A stretch of DNA of 39,321 nucleotides from Bacteroidia bacterium (GCA_030430845.1 JAUIKE010000068.1:1-39321), one strand, 5' to 3'. Shown: positions 7,564-16,787, numbered from the stretch's first letter. Program-made: numbers and translations. Notes: generated from the letters alone by a model not told the origin.

Positions 7564-9321
7564 ATGATCAGCAAAGTAGACCAATCCAAGGTAGAGGCAG
7601 ACAATAAAAAGGTGGAAAGATTAAGTGGTGCAGAGGCTATCCTTCGCTGCCTAATTGCAGAAGGCGTTGATACTATTTTTGGCTATCCGGGCGGTGCTAT
7701 TATGCCCGTTTACGATGCCCTTTATCATTACGCAGATCAATTGCAACACATCCTTCCTCGTCACGAGCAAGGGGCTATTCACGCCGCTCAGGGTTATGCG
7801 CGGGTGAGCCGGAAAACAGGAGTTTGCATGGCCACCTCAGGCCCGGGTGCCACCAATCTGATCACCGGCCTGGGAGATGCTATTTTGGACTCTACTCCCT
7901 TGGTTTGTATTACCGGCCAGGTATTCAAACACCTGTTGGGTTCCGATGCTTTCCAGGAAATGGACGTGATCAATTGTACCATGCCCGTCACTAAATGGAA
8001 TTATCAGGTCACCTCCGCAGCGGAAATTCCGGAAATCTTTGCTAAAGCATTCTTTATCGCCAATTCCGGACGGCCCGGCCCCGTGGTCATTGATATTACC
8101 AAAAATGCGCAGATCGAGGAGTTAGACTTTGAATATAAGGGCAAGCCTACGATCCGTTCGTATCATCCTTTTCCCAAACCTTCTCAGGAAATACTGGAAG
8201 AAGCGGCTGAACTGATCAACCACGCCAAAAAGCCCATGATCCTGGCAGGACACGGCATCCAAATAGCCCACGCTCAGGATGAGTTCAAAGCTTTTGTCGA
8301 AAAAACAGGCATTCCCCTTGGGTGCACCATACACGGACTTTCCTCCATTCCTTCCGATCATCCACTTCATATGGGGATGCTGGGAATGCATGGGAACTAC
8401 GCCACCAACGTTATGCAAAACCGTTGCGATGTGCTGATTGCGATCGGCATGCGTTTTGATGATCGCGTAACGGGCAAACTGAGTAAATATGCCAAACAAG
8501 CCAAGGTCATTCATATTGAAATAGACCCTTCCGAAATCAATAAAAACGTGTTTGCTCACGTGCCGGTGCTCTCTGATGCCAAATTAGCACTCAAACAACT
8601 GATTCCCTTGGTGAAAGAAAAAAGCTATCCAAACTGGGTTGCAGAATTCAGAGCCCTGGAAAAAATCGAGTATGAAAAAGTAATATCTAAAGATATGCAA
8701 CCCGACGAAACCAACCAGATCAAAATGGGTATGGCCGTCAAAGAAGTTTCTGATCAGACTAAGGGGCACGCTATTGTTGCCACCGATGTCGGTCAGCATC
8801 AAATGGTTGCCGCCAGATATTACAACTTTCTGAGTACCAACCAGTGGGTGTCTTCCGGCGGAGCCGGTACGATGGGATTTGGTCTTCCGGCGGCTTTCGG
8901 AGCCAAAAAGGCACATCCCGACCGTGAAGTAGTTGCATTTATCGGTGACGGCGGCTTCCAAATGACCTTGCAAGAACTGGGTATGTGTGCACAATGGAAT
9001 GTTGGTGTGAAAATCGTGATTTTGGACAATACCTTCCTTGGAATGGTCCGCCAGTGGCAACAATTATTCTTTGACAGAAGATATTCCTCTGTAGCACTGC
9101 AAAATCCCGACTTCATCAAAATTGCAGAAGGATTTGGTGTGCCTGGTAAGAAAATTTCCAAACCTGAGGAGCTAAAAGGAGCTGTCAGCGAAATGCTGGC
9201 ACATGAGGGTCCCTATTTGCTGCATATTATGGTAGAGAAAGAAGAAAATATTTTCCCAATGGTTCCTTCCGGATACGCAGTGGATGAAATCGTTCTGGAA
9301 AAATCTCAAACTGAAAAGTAA
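7564..9321 (+). CDS. ilvB: Acetolactate synthase large (catalytic) subunit
   Basis: This 585-residue thiamine-diphosphate enzyme condenses pyruvate with pyruvate or 2-ketobutyrate, the first common step to valine, leucine and isoleucine. The N-terminal Pyr domain has FGYPGGAIMPVYDALY and the catalytic glutamate in RHEQGAIHAAQGYAR. The C-terminal PP domain has the ThDP/Mg motif opening at GDGGFQMTLQELGM and closing at ILDNTFLGMVRQWQ; the usual NN end is DN here. About 20 extra residues precede the core. Its stop codon overlaps the ilvN start by one base (TAATG), which implies translational coupling of the two subunits. Confidence 0.97.
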   Translation: MISKVDQSKVEADNKKVERLSGAEAILRCLIAEGVDTIFGYPGGAIMPVYDALYHYADQLQHILPRHEQGAIHAAQGYARVSRKTGVCMATSGPGATNLITGLGDAILDSTPLVCITGQVFKHLLGSDAFQEMDVINCTMPVTKWNYQVTSAAEIPEIFAKAFFIANSGRPGPVVIDITKNAQIEELDFEYKGKPTIRSYHPFPKPSQEILEEAAELINHAKKPMILAGHGIQIAHAQDEFKAFVEKTGIPLGCTIHGLSSIPSDHPLHMGMLGMHGNYATNVMQNRCDVLIAIGMRFDDRVTGKLSKYAKQAKVIHIEIDPSEINKNVFAHVPVLSDAKLALKQLIPLVKEKSYPNWVAEFRALEKIEYEKVISKDMQPDETNQIKMGMAVKEVSDQTKGHAIVATDVGQHQMVAARYYNFLSTNQWVSSGGAGTMGFGLPAAFGAKKAHPDREVVAFIGDGGFQMTLQELGMCAQWNVGVKIVILDNTFLGMVRQWQQLFFDRRYSSVALQNPDFIKIAEGFGVPGKKISKPEELKGAVSEMLAHEGPYLLHIMVEKEENIFPMVPSGYAVDEIVLEKSQTEK

Positions 9322-9875
9322 TGAAAAAAGAATTCACCATTACGGTTTTTACCGAAAATGAAACCGGCCTGGTATCCAGAGTGGTTTCTGTGTTTACACG
9401 CCGCCATATCAATATTGACAGCCTAACAACTTCCGAGTCTTCCATAAAAGGCATTCATCGTTTTACTATTGTTGTTCACGTTGAAGAAAATATGGTCAGA
9501 AAACTAGTGGCGCAGCTGGAAAAGCAGATTGACGTACTGAAGGCCTTCTATTACGAAAACGATGAAATCGTCTTTCAGGAAATAGCGCTGTATAAAGTCC
9601 CCACCCATGTTTTTTCCAACAGTAATCGAGTGGAAGAATTGATCCGCTCTCACAATGCTAGAATTCTGGCCATCGAACCGGAATATACGGTCATTGAAAA
9701 AACCGGGCATAAAGAAGAAACGGAGCAACTGCTGCACGAATTAGAGGAGATTGGTATCTATGAGTTTGTTCGTTCCGGTCGGGTAGCCATTGTTCGTCCT
9801 ATGGAACGCCTGAATAAGCACCTCCAGGAAGTTGAAAAGGCTTGGGAAGAAACTGAAGGCCATCAAATCCATTAA
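9321..9875 (+). CDS. ilvN: Acetolactate synthase small (regulatory) subunit
   Basis: This 184-residue subunit has an N-terminal ACT domain (residues 3-75; FTENETGLVSRVVSVFTRR then INIDSLTTSES), which binds valine and mediates feedback inhibition, followed by the ALS small-subunit C-terminal domain. It stimulates IlvB and is usually named ilvN or ilvH. Its start codon overlaps the ilvB stop, so the two are made together. It is the last gene of the operon here: ilvC, which often follows in Bacteroidota, is absent, and a sulfatase gene starts 250 nt downstream. Confidence 0.95.
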   Translation: MKKEFTITVFTENETGLVSRVVSVFTRRHINIDSLTTSESSIKGIHRFTIVVHVEENMVRKLVAQLEKQIDVLKAFYYENDEIVFQEIALYKVPTHVFSNSNRVEELIRSHNARILAIEPEYTVIEKTGHKEETEQLLHELEEIGIYEFVRSGRVAIVRPMERLNKHLQEVEKAWEETEGHQIH

Positions 9876-9899
9876 TTACAAATTTGATTTTCCCTAATG

Positions 9900-9931
9900 T
9901 TTGTATTATTAAATTTTAATCCTTAATATTG
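9900..9931 (+). promoter_or_regulatory. Predicted promoter of the sulfatase gene
   Basis: TTTG at 9900-9903 is followed after 20 nt by TAATATTG at 9924-9931, seven of eight matches to TAnnTTTG. Transcription from it would leave a leader of nearly 190 nt before the start codon at 10126. Confidence 0.45.
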
Positions 9932-9943
9932 TATGGGTTAAGG

Positions 9944-9992
9944 CTAAATTCGTATTTGATGATAATTCCTTTTCGTTTCAATGCGAATTTAG
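9944..9992. repeat. 9-bp inverted repeat in the ilvN-sulfatase gap
   Basis: CTAAATTCG (9944-9952) pairs with CGAATTTAG (9984-9992) across a 31-nt loop, followed by TCTTTTCC. It could be a weak terminator for the ilv operon or an element of the sulfatase leader. Confidence 0.4.
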
Positions 9993-10125
9993 TCTTTTCC
10001 GCTCAGAAAAATTGAACACCTCATCTTGCTTTTAACTTTTCGTCATGCCTAAATTTCAACACACGATTTAGGAACGAGAGCATCCACATCCAGTCCATAG
10101 CCTCAAACTTTAAAAAATTAGTATT

Positions 10126-13100
10126 ATGAATTTCCTAAGATCACTGGTAGTGATGTTTGGATTCATGGGTTGTTTAACCGGATTGAATTTTCTTAATGCC
10201 CAGCCAAACATTTTAATCGTTGTTGCTGATGACGTTGGTATTGACCCTATTGCCTCTTATGGAGTTGGGAGTGATCCAGCCAATACCCCCGAACTCAATT
10301 CGCTGGCCAGTAATGGCATTCGCTTCAATAACGCTTGGACCAAACCTGCCTGTAGCCCAACCAGGGCTTCCATATTATCTGGAAAATACGGTAATAAAAC
10401 AGGGGTTGTCAGTGTCGGCAATATTCTTCCGCTAAGTGAAGTAACTTTGTTTGAACAGGTTGAAAGCATCAACCCCTCCTATGCAAAAGGGGCTTTCGGA
10501 AAATGGCATATCGGAGGTACCAATGTTAATCACCCTAACCAACAAGGAGTTGACCATTATGTTGGCTTTATAGGTGGAGCTGTTACCAATTACTTTAGTT
10601 GGCCAAGAGTCGAAAATGGAAGTTCATCTACCTCCAATGAATATGTCACTTCTCATATTACCGATGAAGCCATTGAATGGATTGGTAATCAAACTGGGCC
10701 TTGGTTGGCTTGGGTGGCACACGGTGCAGCACATAGTCCTTTTCACCTTCCTCCTGAATCACTTTACACCCGCACTAATACTTCTACTACCAGAGACCAG
10801 TATCTCTGCATGGTTGAATCGATAGACCATGAGTTTGGTCGGCTTTATAACTCCCTTACTCCGGAAGAAAAAGAAAATACCCTGGTAATATTTATCGGTG
10901 ATAATGGAACCCCGGCACAGGTTATCCAGGGATACCCCTCTGGTCAAACTAAAGCAACTGTTTATGAAGGAGGCGTAAGAGTGCCAATGATCGCCGCCGG
11001 CTATGGAGTTGATAGGATCAATGTTACTGAAGATGCCATGATAGGAGCTGTTGATATTTATGCGACGGTTATGGAACTTTTAGGCAATGACCTGCCAGGA
11101 GGAATTTATAATAGCTTTAGCTTTCTGGAGCTGCTTTCTGACTCTAATGCCCCAAAAAGGCCTTACAACTTCACGGAATACCAGGGTACTCAGTATGCCA
11201 TGAGAAATGAGCAATATAAGCTTTTACAATTTGCCAACGGCTCCACTGCCTTCTATGATCTGCTGGCAGACCCTCTGGAAACTAATAATTTATTGCCAGG
11301 TGGCCTTACGCCCGAACAGCAGGACATTTATGATGAGTTAGAAGCTGAAATTGATAATACAGTTGGCTCCAATGCCTGGTCTTGTAATGACGGCATCCAA
11401 AATGGTGATGAAACAGGCATCGATTGCGGAGGTTCTTGCGGCCCTTGTGGAGAAGAAGATATAGAGGCCCCCTCCGTCCCTGGTAATCTGACGGCTTCCA
11501 ATACCAACTCGACCTCCACACAGCTGTCCTGGACCGCTTCCACCGACAATGTGGGAGTGACCGCTTATCGAGTCTATGTCGATGGCAATCTCGATGGTAC
11601 TACGGCCAGCCTTACGTACATGGTCACTGGCCTCAACCCCGCTACGACCTACAACATTCAGGTCACCGCCATCGATGCGGCCGGTAATGAATCCAACCCG
11701 GCCGCCACTAATGTCACTACTCTCAGTAGTCCCGACACCCAAGCTCCTTCCCCCCCCGGCAACCTGACGGCCGGCAATACTACACAAGTCTCCAGCCAAC
11801 TGTCCTGGACAGCCGCTACCGATAATGTGGGGGTGACCGCTTACCGGGTTTATGTAGACGGCAACCTCGATGGTTCTACAGCCGGTCTTAACTATGCGGT
11901 CACAGGCCTGACACCCGCCACCACCTACAACCTACAGGTAACAGCCGTTGATGCGGCCGGTAATGAATCCGATCCGGCCGCCGTCAATGTCACCACCCTC
12001 GCTGCCGGCCCTCCTTATTGTGAGGCGGCCGGAAGCAACGCCTCCTCCGAATGGATCGAATCGATCAGTATTGGAGCTTTTAGTAATTCCTCCGGTAATA
12101 ATGGCGGTTATGCCAACTTTACCGGCCAGGTCATCAGTCTTACTGCCGGACAAGCCTACAACCTTTCCCTTGCTCCAGGTTTTGCCGGCACCCAATATCC
12201 CGAATACTGGAGGATCTGGATCGACTTCAATGCCGACGGCGATTTCTCTGATAGCGGAGAACAGGTCTTTGATTCCAATGTCCCTTCTACGGCTGCCGTC
12301 AATGGAACGATCAATATCCCTGCAACAGCCGAGGGCTTCACCCGACTCAGGGTTGCCATGAGATGGAATACTGCGCCTCAGCCTTGCGGCTCCTTCAATT
12401 ACGGAGAAGTCGAGGATTACTCCGTCTCCTTTAGCGGTAGCAGCCCGGATACCCAGCCGCCCACAACTCCCGGCAATTTGACAGCCTCTAATACCTCCAC
12501 CACTTCTACCCAGCTATCCTGGACCGCTTCCACCGATAATATAGGCGTGACCGCATACCGAATCTATGTCGACGGTAACCTCAATGCGACCACCGCCGGC
12601 CTCAACTACACCCTCACAGGCCTGATGGCTGCCACTACCTACAACCTCCAGGTAACAGCCGTTGATGCCGCCGGTAATGAATCCGACCCGGCCGCCATCA
12701 ATGTCACCACCTTGAGCAGTCCCGATACTCAGCCACCCTCCGTCCCCGGCAATCTGACGGCGTCCAACACCACCTCGACCGCTACTCAGCTGTCCTGGAC
12801 CGCTTCTACCGACAATGTCGGCGTAGCCGCATACCGCATCTATGTCGACGGTAACCTCAATGCGACCACCGCCGGCCTCAACTACACCCTCACAGGCCTG
12901 ACACCCGCCACCACCTACAACCTCCAGGTAACGGCCGTTGATGCCGCCGGTAATGAATCCGATCCGGCCGCCGTCAATGTCACCACCGAGAGTGGCAGCC
13001 CCGTCAACTACTGTACCGCAGTCGGCAACAACGCTTCCTTTGAATGGATACAAACCGTAGCCATTGGGGCCTTTACCAACACCTCCGGTAATAATGGCGG

Positions 13101-14760
13101 CTATGCTGACTTCACCGCACAAACCATCAATATCGATGCCGGTCAGTCTTACAACCTCAGCCTCTCTCCCGGATATGCCGGCACCCAGTATCCCGAATAC
13201 TGGAGGATCTGGATCGACTTCAATGCCGATGGCGATTTCACCGATGCCGGTGAGCAGGTCTTCGACTCCAATGGCGCTTCCAGTCAAACCATCAATGCAA
13301 GCCTGACCATCCCCGGCAGTGCAGCCGGCAGCACCCGACTCAGGGTTGCCATGAGATGGAATACTGCACCTCAGCCTTGCGGCTCCTTCAATTACGGAGA
13401 AGTCGAGGATTACTCCGTCTCCTTTAGCGGTAGCAGCCCGGATACCCAGCCGCCCACAACTCCCGGTAATTTGACAGCCTCTAATACCTCCACCACTTCT
13501 ACCCAGCTGTCCTGGACCGCCTCTACCGACAATGTCGGTGTAACCGCATACCGGGTTTATGTCGACGGCAACCTCAATGGGACCACGGCCGGCCTCAACT
13601 ACACCCTCACAGGCCTGACACCCGCCACTACCTACAACCTCCAGGTAACAGCCGTTGATGCCGCCGGTAATGAATCTGACCCGGCCGCTGTCAACGTCAC
13701 CACCTTGAGCAGTCCCGATACTCAGCCACCCTCCGTCCCTGGTAATCTGACTGCCTCTAATACCACGGCTGTTTCGACCCTGCTATCCTGGACGGCCTCT
13801 ACCGATAATGTCGGCGTGACCGGATACCGTGTCTATGTCGACGGCAATCTCGATGGGACGACCACCAATCTCAACTACCCCCTCACCGGCCTGGCACCGG
13901 CCACCACCTATAATATCCAGGTCACCGCCATCGATGCCGCCGGCAATGAATCCGATCCGGCCGCTACCAATGTCACTACAGACGAAGCCTCGACCGTTTA
14001 TTGCGATGCTCAGGGCAACACAGCCTCCGAGGAATGGATCCAAACAGTCACGATCGGGGCCTTCACCAATACTTCGGCCAGTAATGGCGGTTATGCCGAC
14101 TTCAGCGGTCAAGTCATCAACCTGAGTGCAAACCAAAATTATAGTGTGAGCCTCTCTCCTGGTTATGCAGCCACTCAGTATCCCGAAAGATGGAGGATCT
14201 GGATCGACTTTAATGCCGACGGCGATTTCACCGATGCAGGCGAGCAGGTCTTCGACTCCAATGCCCCTGTTACAGGTACCGTGAATGGGAATATAAACAT
14301 ACCGGCCGGCGCTCAAGGTTCCACCCGACTCAGGGTTGCCATGAGATGGAATGCCGCTCCTGAACCCTGCGGCGCCTTCAATTACGGGGAAGTCGAAGAT
14401 TACACCGTCTCCTTTGCCGCAACGGCACAGTTAGCGGAACAAACTGAGCTTACAACTGTCCGAAACAGGCAGGTATCAGAAGCAAAAAGGCCTGGCAAAG
14501 GCAATACTAACTCAACAAGTACCCAAATCTTTGAAGGACTGAAGTTATTTCCAAACCCAGTCAAAGATCAGTTGAAAGTTCAGTTACCCGAAAATGTTCA
14601 GCTCATGAAAGTGCTGAGCGTCAATGGTACAAATGTTTTGAACATCCATACAGAGGGCAGGGCAGGCTGGGTCGATGTATCAGGCTTAAAGGCCGGGATG
14701 TATTACTTAATTGTCCATACAAATGACCAGATTTATATTGATAAATTCGTTAAACAATAG
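10126..14760 (+). CDS. Secreted multidomain sulfatase with FN3 and GEVED repeats and a T9SS sorting domain
   Basis: This 1544-residue exoenzyme has a signal peptide ending NAQ at residue 26 and a type-I sulfatase domain (about 27-400). Metal-binding Asp35-Asp36 lie in VVADDVG, and CSPTRAS (76-82) supplies Cys76 for conversion to formylglycine and Arg80. GKWHIGG and IGDNGTP add further metal and sulfate ligands. A Cys-rich hinge (GIDCGGSCGPC, about 430-442) leads to three copies of an FN3-FN3-GEVED block (445-774, 775-1105, 1106-about 1431). The last 75 residues are a T9SS type A sorting domain (KLFPNPVKDQL ... GLKAGMYYLIV). It probably removes sulfate from polysaccharides, with the repeats as surface or carbohydrate-contact modules. 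The substrate cannot be read from sequence. Confidence 0.93.
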   Translation: MNFLRSLVVMFGFMGCLTGLNFLNAQPNILIVVADDVGIDPIASYGVGSDPANTPELNSLASNGIRFNNAWTKPACSPTRASILSGKYGNKTGVVSVGNILPLSEVTLFEQVESINPSYAKGAFGKWHIGGTNVNHPNQQGVDHYVGFIGGAVTNYFSWPRVENGSSSTSNEYVTSHITDEAIEWIGNQTGPWLAWVAHGAAHSPFHLPPESLYTRTNTSTTRDQYLCMVESIDHEFGRLYNSLTPEEKENTLVIFIGDNGTPAQVIQGYPSGQTKATVYEGGVRVPMIAAGYGVDRINVTEDAMIGAVDIYATVMELLGNDLPGGIYNSFSFLELLSDSNAPKRPYNFTEYQGTQYAMRNEQYKLLQFANGSTAFYDLLADPLETNNLLPGGLTPEQQDIYDELEAEIDNTVGSNAWSCNDGIQNGDETGIDCGGSCGPCGEEDIEAPSVPGNLTASNTNSTSTQLSWTASTDNVGVTAYRVYVDGNLDGTTASLTYMVTGLNPATTYNIQVTAIDAAGNESNPAATNVTTLSSPDTQAPSPPGNLTAGNTTQVSSQLSWTAATDNVGVTAYRVYVDGNLDGSTAGLNYAVTGLTPATTYNLQVTAVDAAGNESDPAAVNVTTLAAGPPYCEAAGSNASSEWIESISIGAFSNSSGNNGGYANFTGQVISLTAGQAYNLSLAPGFAGTQYPEYWRIWIDFNADGDFSDSGEQVFDSNVPSTAAVNGTINIPATAEGFTRLRVAMRWNTAPQPCGSFNYGEVEDYSVSFSGSSPDTQPPTTPGNLTASNTSTTSTQLSWTASTDNIGVTAYRIYVDGNLNATTAGLNYTLTGLMAATTYNLQVTAVDAAGNESDPAAINVTTLSSPDTQPPSVPGNLTASNTTSTATQLSWTASTDNVGVAAYRIYVDGNLNATTAGLNYTLTGLTPATTYNLQVTAVDAAGNESDPAAVNVTTESGSPVNYCTAVGNNASFEWIQTVAIGAFTNTSGNNGGYADFTAQTINIDAGQSYNLSLSPGYAGTQYPEYWRIWIDFNADGDFTDAGEQVFDSNGASSQTINASLTIPGSAAGSTRLRVAMRWNTAPQPCGSFNYGEVEDYSVSFSGSSPDTQPPTTPGNLTASNTSTTSTQLSWTASTDNVGVTAYRVYVDGNLNGTTAGLNYTLTGLTPATTYNLQVTAVDAAGNESDPAAVNVTTLSSPDTQPPSVPGNLTASNTTAVSTLLSWTASTDNVGVTGYRVYVDGNLDGTTTNLNYPLTGLAPATTYNIQVTAIDAAGNESDPAATNVTTDEASTVYCDAQGNTASEEWIQTVTIGAFTNTSASNGGYADFSGQVINLSANQNYSVSLSPGYAATQYPERWRIWIDFNADGDFTDAGEQVFDSNAPVTGTVNGNINIPAGAQGSTRLRVAMRWNAAPEPCGAFNYGEVEDYTVSFAATAQLAEQTELTTVRNRQVSEAKRPGKGNTNSTSTQIFEGLKLFPNPVKDQLKVQLPENVQLMKVLSVNGTNVLNIHTEGRAGWVDVSGLKAGMYYLIVHTNDQIYIDKFVKQ
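11458..14418 (+). repeat. Three tandem copies of a ~990-bp FN3-FN3-GEVED coding unit
   Basis: Units start at 11458, 12448 and 13441 (990 and 993 bp apart). Each encodes two fibronectin type III domains (PGNLTASNT ... LSWTASTDN ... YRVYVDGNL ... AAGNESDPAA) and one GEVED domain (WRIWIDFNADGDF ... FNYGEVEDY). The DNA is nearly identical over 12340-12515 versus 13333-13508, with about three differences in 170 bases that I compared. That implies recent duplication or gene conversion. Confidence 0.9.
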
Positions 14761-14763
14761 GAG

Positions 14764-14813
14764 TCTTCCCCGGATAATAAATTGTCGATTAAAGGCTAGT
14801 TATCCAGGGAAGA
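14764..14813 (+). terminator. Stem-loop right after the sulfatase gene
   Basis: TCTTCCCCGGATAA (14764-14777) pairs with TTATCCAGGGAAGA (14800-14813), one mismatch, 22-nt loop. It starts three bases after the stop codon. There is no clean T-tract, so termination is inferred from position and stem length. Confidence 0.6.
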
Positions 14814-14908
14814 TCTTCTACACAAAACATTAGTTAACAGTCGTTTAAAAACCCAACTTAATATCAATTTATTCGATTTCACAAAATTTAACATCTAATT
14901 ATACCCAG

Positions 14909-14976
14909 TGATGGCTTCAAAAAGTCTATATTTATAGACGATTTTATTACACCACCGAAGTTGCTTGAAGCCATCA
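14909..14976. promoter_or_regulatory. Interrupted inverted repeat touching the start codon at 14978
   Basis: TGATGGCTTCAA (14909-14920) pairs with TTGAAGCCATCA (14965-14976), whose end is one base before the ATG. A smaller stem GTCTATA/TATAGAC (14924-14930 and 14933-14939) nests inside. If folded in mRNA, it would hide the ribosome entry site. Confidence 0.55.
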
Positions 14977-14977
14977 T

Positions 14978-16522
14978 ATGCTATCAAATCAGTTCATATC
15001 TGCGCTTTTGACCTTGATATTAGCAGGACTTTTGTTGCTGGCATATCCCGTCATTCATTCCAATATTCCTTTTCTAAAAAAGCATTTTAAATCCTACCAA
15101 GGCATTCCTTTTTTAGCTTCCGGAATGAACCAAACTTCGGGAGTTCAAGCTGATTCTACCTTGTACGCAGATTCCCTGGCAGCCATTCAAGGCACGACCG
15201 ATAGCCTGGAGGCTTACACCTATCAAATCCCAAATCTTGTGGGCCTGAAAGATTACTCCGGCACCTTCGCTTTGATTAACTTTTTTGAGTCACTCAAAGG
15301 GAAAGACCGACAGATCCGGGTAGCCTATTACGGCGACTCCTCTATTGAGGGAGACCTCATCAGCCAAACCGTTCGAGATAGCCTGCAAAAAAGATTTGGA
15401 GGGGCCGGTATAGGTTTCATGCCGATCAAAGCCAGGACAAAAGGATTTAGACGCTCCATCCGCCATTCGTATTCCGATAATTGGTATCATAACTACATCG
15501 GACGCAAGAACAGTAAGCAGAAAAGAAGAGGAATTTCCGGCGACTACTTTCTAACATATTCTGAGATTCAAATAGATACGATCAAAGGAGACAGCCTCCG
15601 GCCGGATTCCATCGTGATTATTCCTCCCGACCAATCCTATTGGGTATCTTATCGACCGGTGAAACGATTTACCGGCCCTCGGGTCATCCCTTCTGCTCGC
15701 TTATTTTATGGGAGCCCGGATTTTAATGATTCTTTAGCCATTAAAGGTCCGGTTGGTCAGGTCAGGCTCAATACGGGTGAGGCGGTTGACACCTTCCCTC
15801 TTCAATATACTCAGCTAGTTAACGAGATCCGGCTTTCGGATACCATCACTGACATGATACGCCTCCATTTTGACACGCCCCCTGATTTACCGGTTTATGG
15901 CGTAAGTATGGAAAGTAAAGAAGGAGTCATACTGGACAATTTTTCTTCTCGCGGCAATCTCGGCCCTGGCTTGAATTATATCTCTCAGGCAGTTTTACAG
16001 GAATTCCAAAGCTTATTGGACTACGATCTGATCATCCTCCAATTTGGGCTTAATGTGACCCACCCTGAATTAACGGACCTAAGCTGGTACGAAAGAGACA
16101 TGGAAAAAGTCATCCATCACTATCGCCAGGCCTTTCCAGGCACCAGCCTACTGATCATCGGCCCGCCCGATAAGGCTACTAAACTGGGTGGACAGATGCG
16201 CACCGATCCGAGCGTGCCGCGTATCAATAACGCCTTACAGCGAGTAGCTATGAATACGGGCGTCGGCTTTTTCAGCTTGTATGAAGCTATGGGCGGTGAA
16301 GGCTCCATGGTAGAGTGGGTGGAGAAAAAACGGCCGCGATTGGCTAACTTTGATTATACACACTTTAATTTTAAAGGAGCCGCTATTGCCGGAAATTATG
16401 TAATGGACTATCTTATGTCGGCTTTTGAAGCATATGAAACCGGTGACCTGAAGCCTGTAGAAGGCGTGAAGACAAAGGGCGATGGGCGAAGGGCGAAGGA
16501 CGAAGGAGTGAGTATGAATTGA
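14978..16522 (+). CDS. Membrane-anchored SGNH/GDSL-fold protein, probable O-acetylation partner
   Basis: This 514-residue protein has one N-terminal membrane segment (about residues 5-27), then an exported domain. SGNH-fold features are GDS at 119-121 (AYYGDSSIEGD), Asn359 in FGLNVT and the DxxH pair Asp459/His462 (DYTHFN). In polysaccharide O-acetylation systems such as AlgI/AlgX-AlgJ and PatA/PatB, an SGNH protein works outside the cytoplasmic membrane with an MBOAT protein. The SGNH plus MBOAT pair at 17781-20772 supports that role here. The last 15 or so residues (EGVKTKGDGRRAKDEGV) are encoded by 7-bp repeats and are probably a late addition. Substrate is unknown; hydrolase activity is an alternative. 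Confidence 0.8.
   Translation: MLSNQFISALLTLILAGLLLLAYPVIHSNIPFLKKHFKSYQGIPFLASGMNQTSGVQADSTLYADSLAAIQGTTDSLEAYTYQIPNLVGLKDYSGTFALINFFESLKGKDRQIRVAYYGDSSIEGDLISQTVRDSLQKRFGGAGIGFMPIKARTKGFRRSIRHSYSDNWYHNYIGRKNSKQKRRGISGDYFLTYSEIQIDTIKGDSLRPDSIVIIPPDQSYWVSYRPVKRFTGPRVIPSARLFYGSPDFNDSLAIKGPVGQVRLNTGEAVDTFPLQYTQLVNEIRLSDTITDMIRLHFDTPPDLPVYGVSMESKEGVILDNFSSRGNLGPGLNYISQAVLQEFQSLLDYDLIILQFGLNVTHPELTDLSWYERDMEKVIHHYRQAFPGTSLLIIGPPDKATKLGGQMRTDPSVPRINNALQRVAMNTGVGFFSLYEAMGGEGSMVEWVEKKRPRLANFDYTHFNFKGAAIAGNYVMDYLMSAFEAYETGDLKPVEGVKTKGDGRRAKDEGVSMN
16477..16504. repeat. Four 7-bp tandem repeats inside the 3' end of the SGNH gene
   Basis: Consecutive units read GGGCGAT, GGGCGAA, GGGCGAA and GGACGAA. 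Because 7 is not a multiple of 3, the coded residues do not repeat. The tract lies within the last 50 bases of the reading frame. Confidence 0.8.
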
Positions 16523-16524
16523 TC

Positions 16525-16715
16525 CCGTTGGTGGGGTTGTGTAAAAACTCGTTCCTCGTTTTTGCCACCCCATTAAATTTTATTTAGGAGGTCGTTTTAA
16601 GAAAAAAACTTTGTTTTTTTCTTAAAACGACCTCCTAAAAGAATATTATTGGTTGTGTGAAAAGGCCGACCATACGGTCCGTACGGAAGGACTTTTTACA
16701 CAACCCCACCAACGG
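16525..16715. repeat. Nested palindromic element with 23-bp outer arms
   Basis: Bases 16525-16547 are exactly complementary to 16693-16715 (arm contains GTTGGTGGGGTTGTGT). Between them lie a second perfect hairpin (16583-16639) and a third, imperfect one (GGTTGTGTGAAAAG at 16651-16664 with CTTTTTACACAACC at 16692-16705). The third has a core shared with the hairpin at 22784-22848. No open frame of note lies inside. Confidence 0.85.
16583..16639. terminator. 27-bp perfect stem-loop, likely terminator of the SGNH gene
   Basis: The arm TTTAGGAGGTCGTTTTAAG followed by A7 and C (16583-16609) pairs exactly with 16613-16639 around a TTT loop. It lies 61 nt after the upstream stop codon and contains A7/T7 tracts, so it could stop transcription from either side. 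Confidence 0.7.
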
Positions 16716-16787
16716 ACAACAGAGATCCATTAGCCCAAAAAAGCTATATTTAGAAAAGCTAACTTGTACCTTCACGAAAGTCATCTA

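Noticed and set aside
11338..14316. Long minus-strand open frames of 153, 257 and 177 codons within the sulfatase gene
   Set aside because: They repeat with the FN3/GEVED units, are Gly/Val/Ile-rich, and are mirror images of the coding strand. The plus-strand protein has clear domains.
16525..16715. Insertion sequence bounded by 23-bp inverted repeats
   Set aside because: The interval is only 145 nt, has no open frame, and no target duplication is seen; a palindromic intergenic element fits better.
16764..16787. TTG start for the histidine kinase
   Set aside because: The ATG at 16788 is a normal start and leaves the coiled-coil helix intact.
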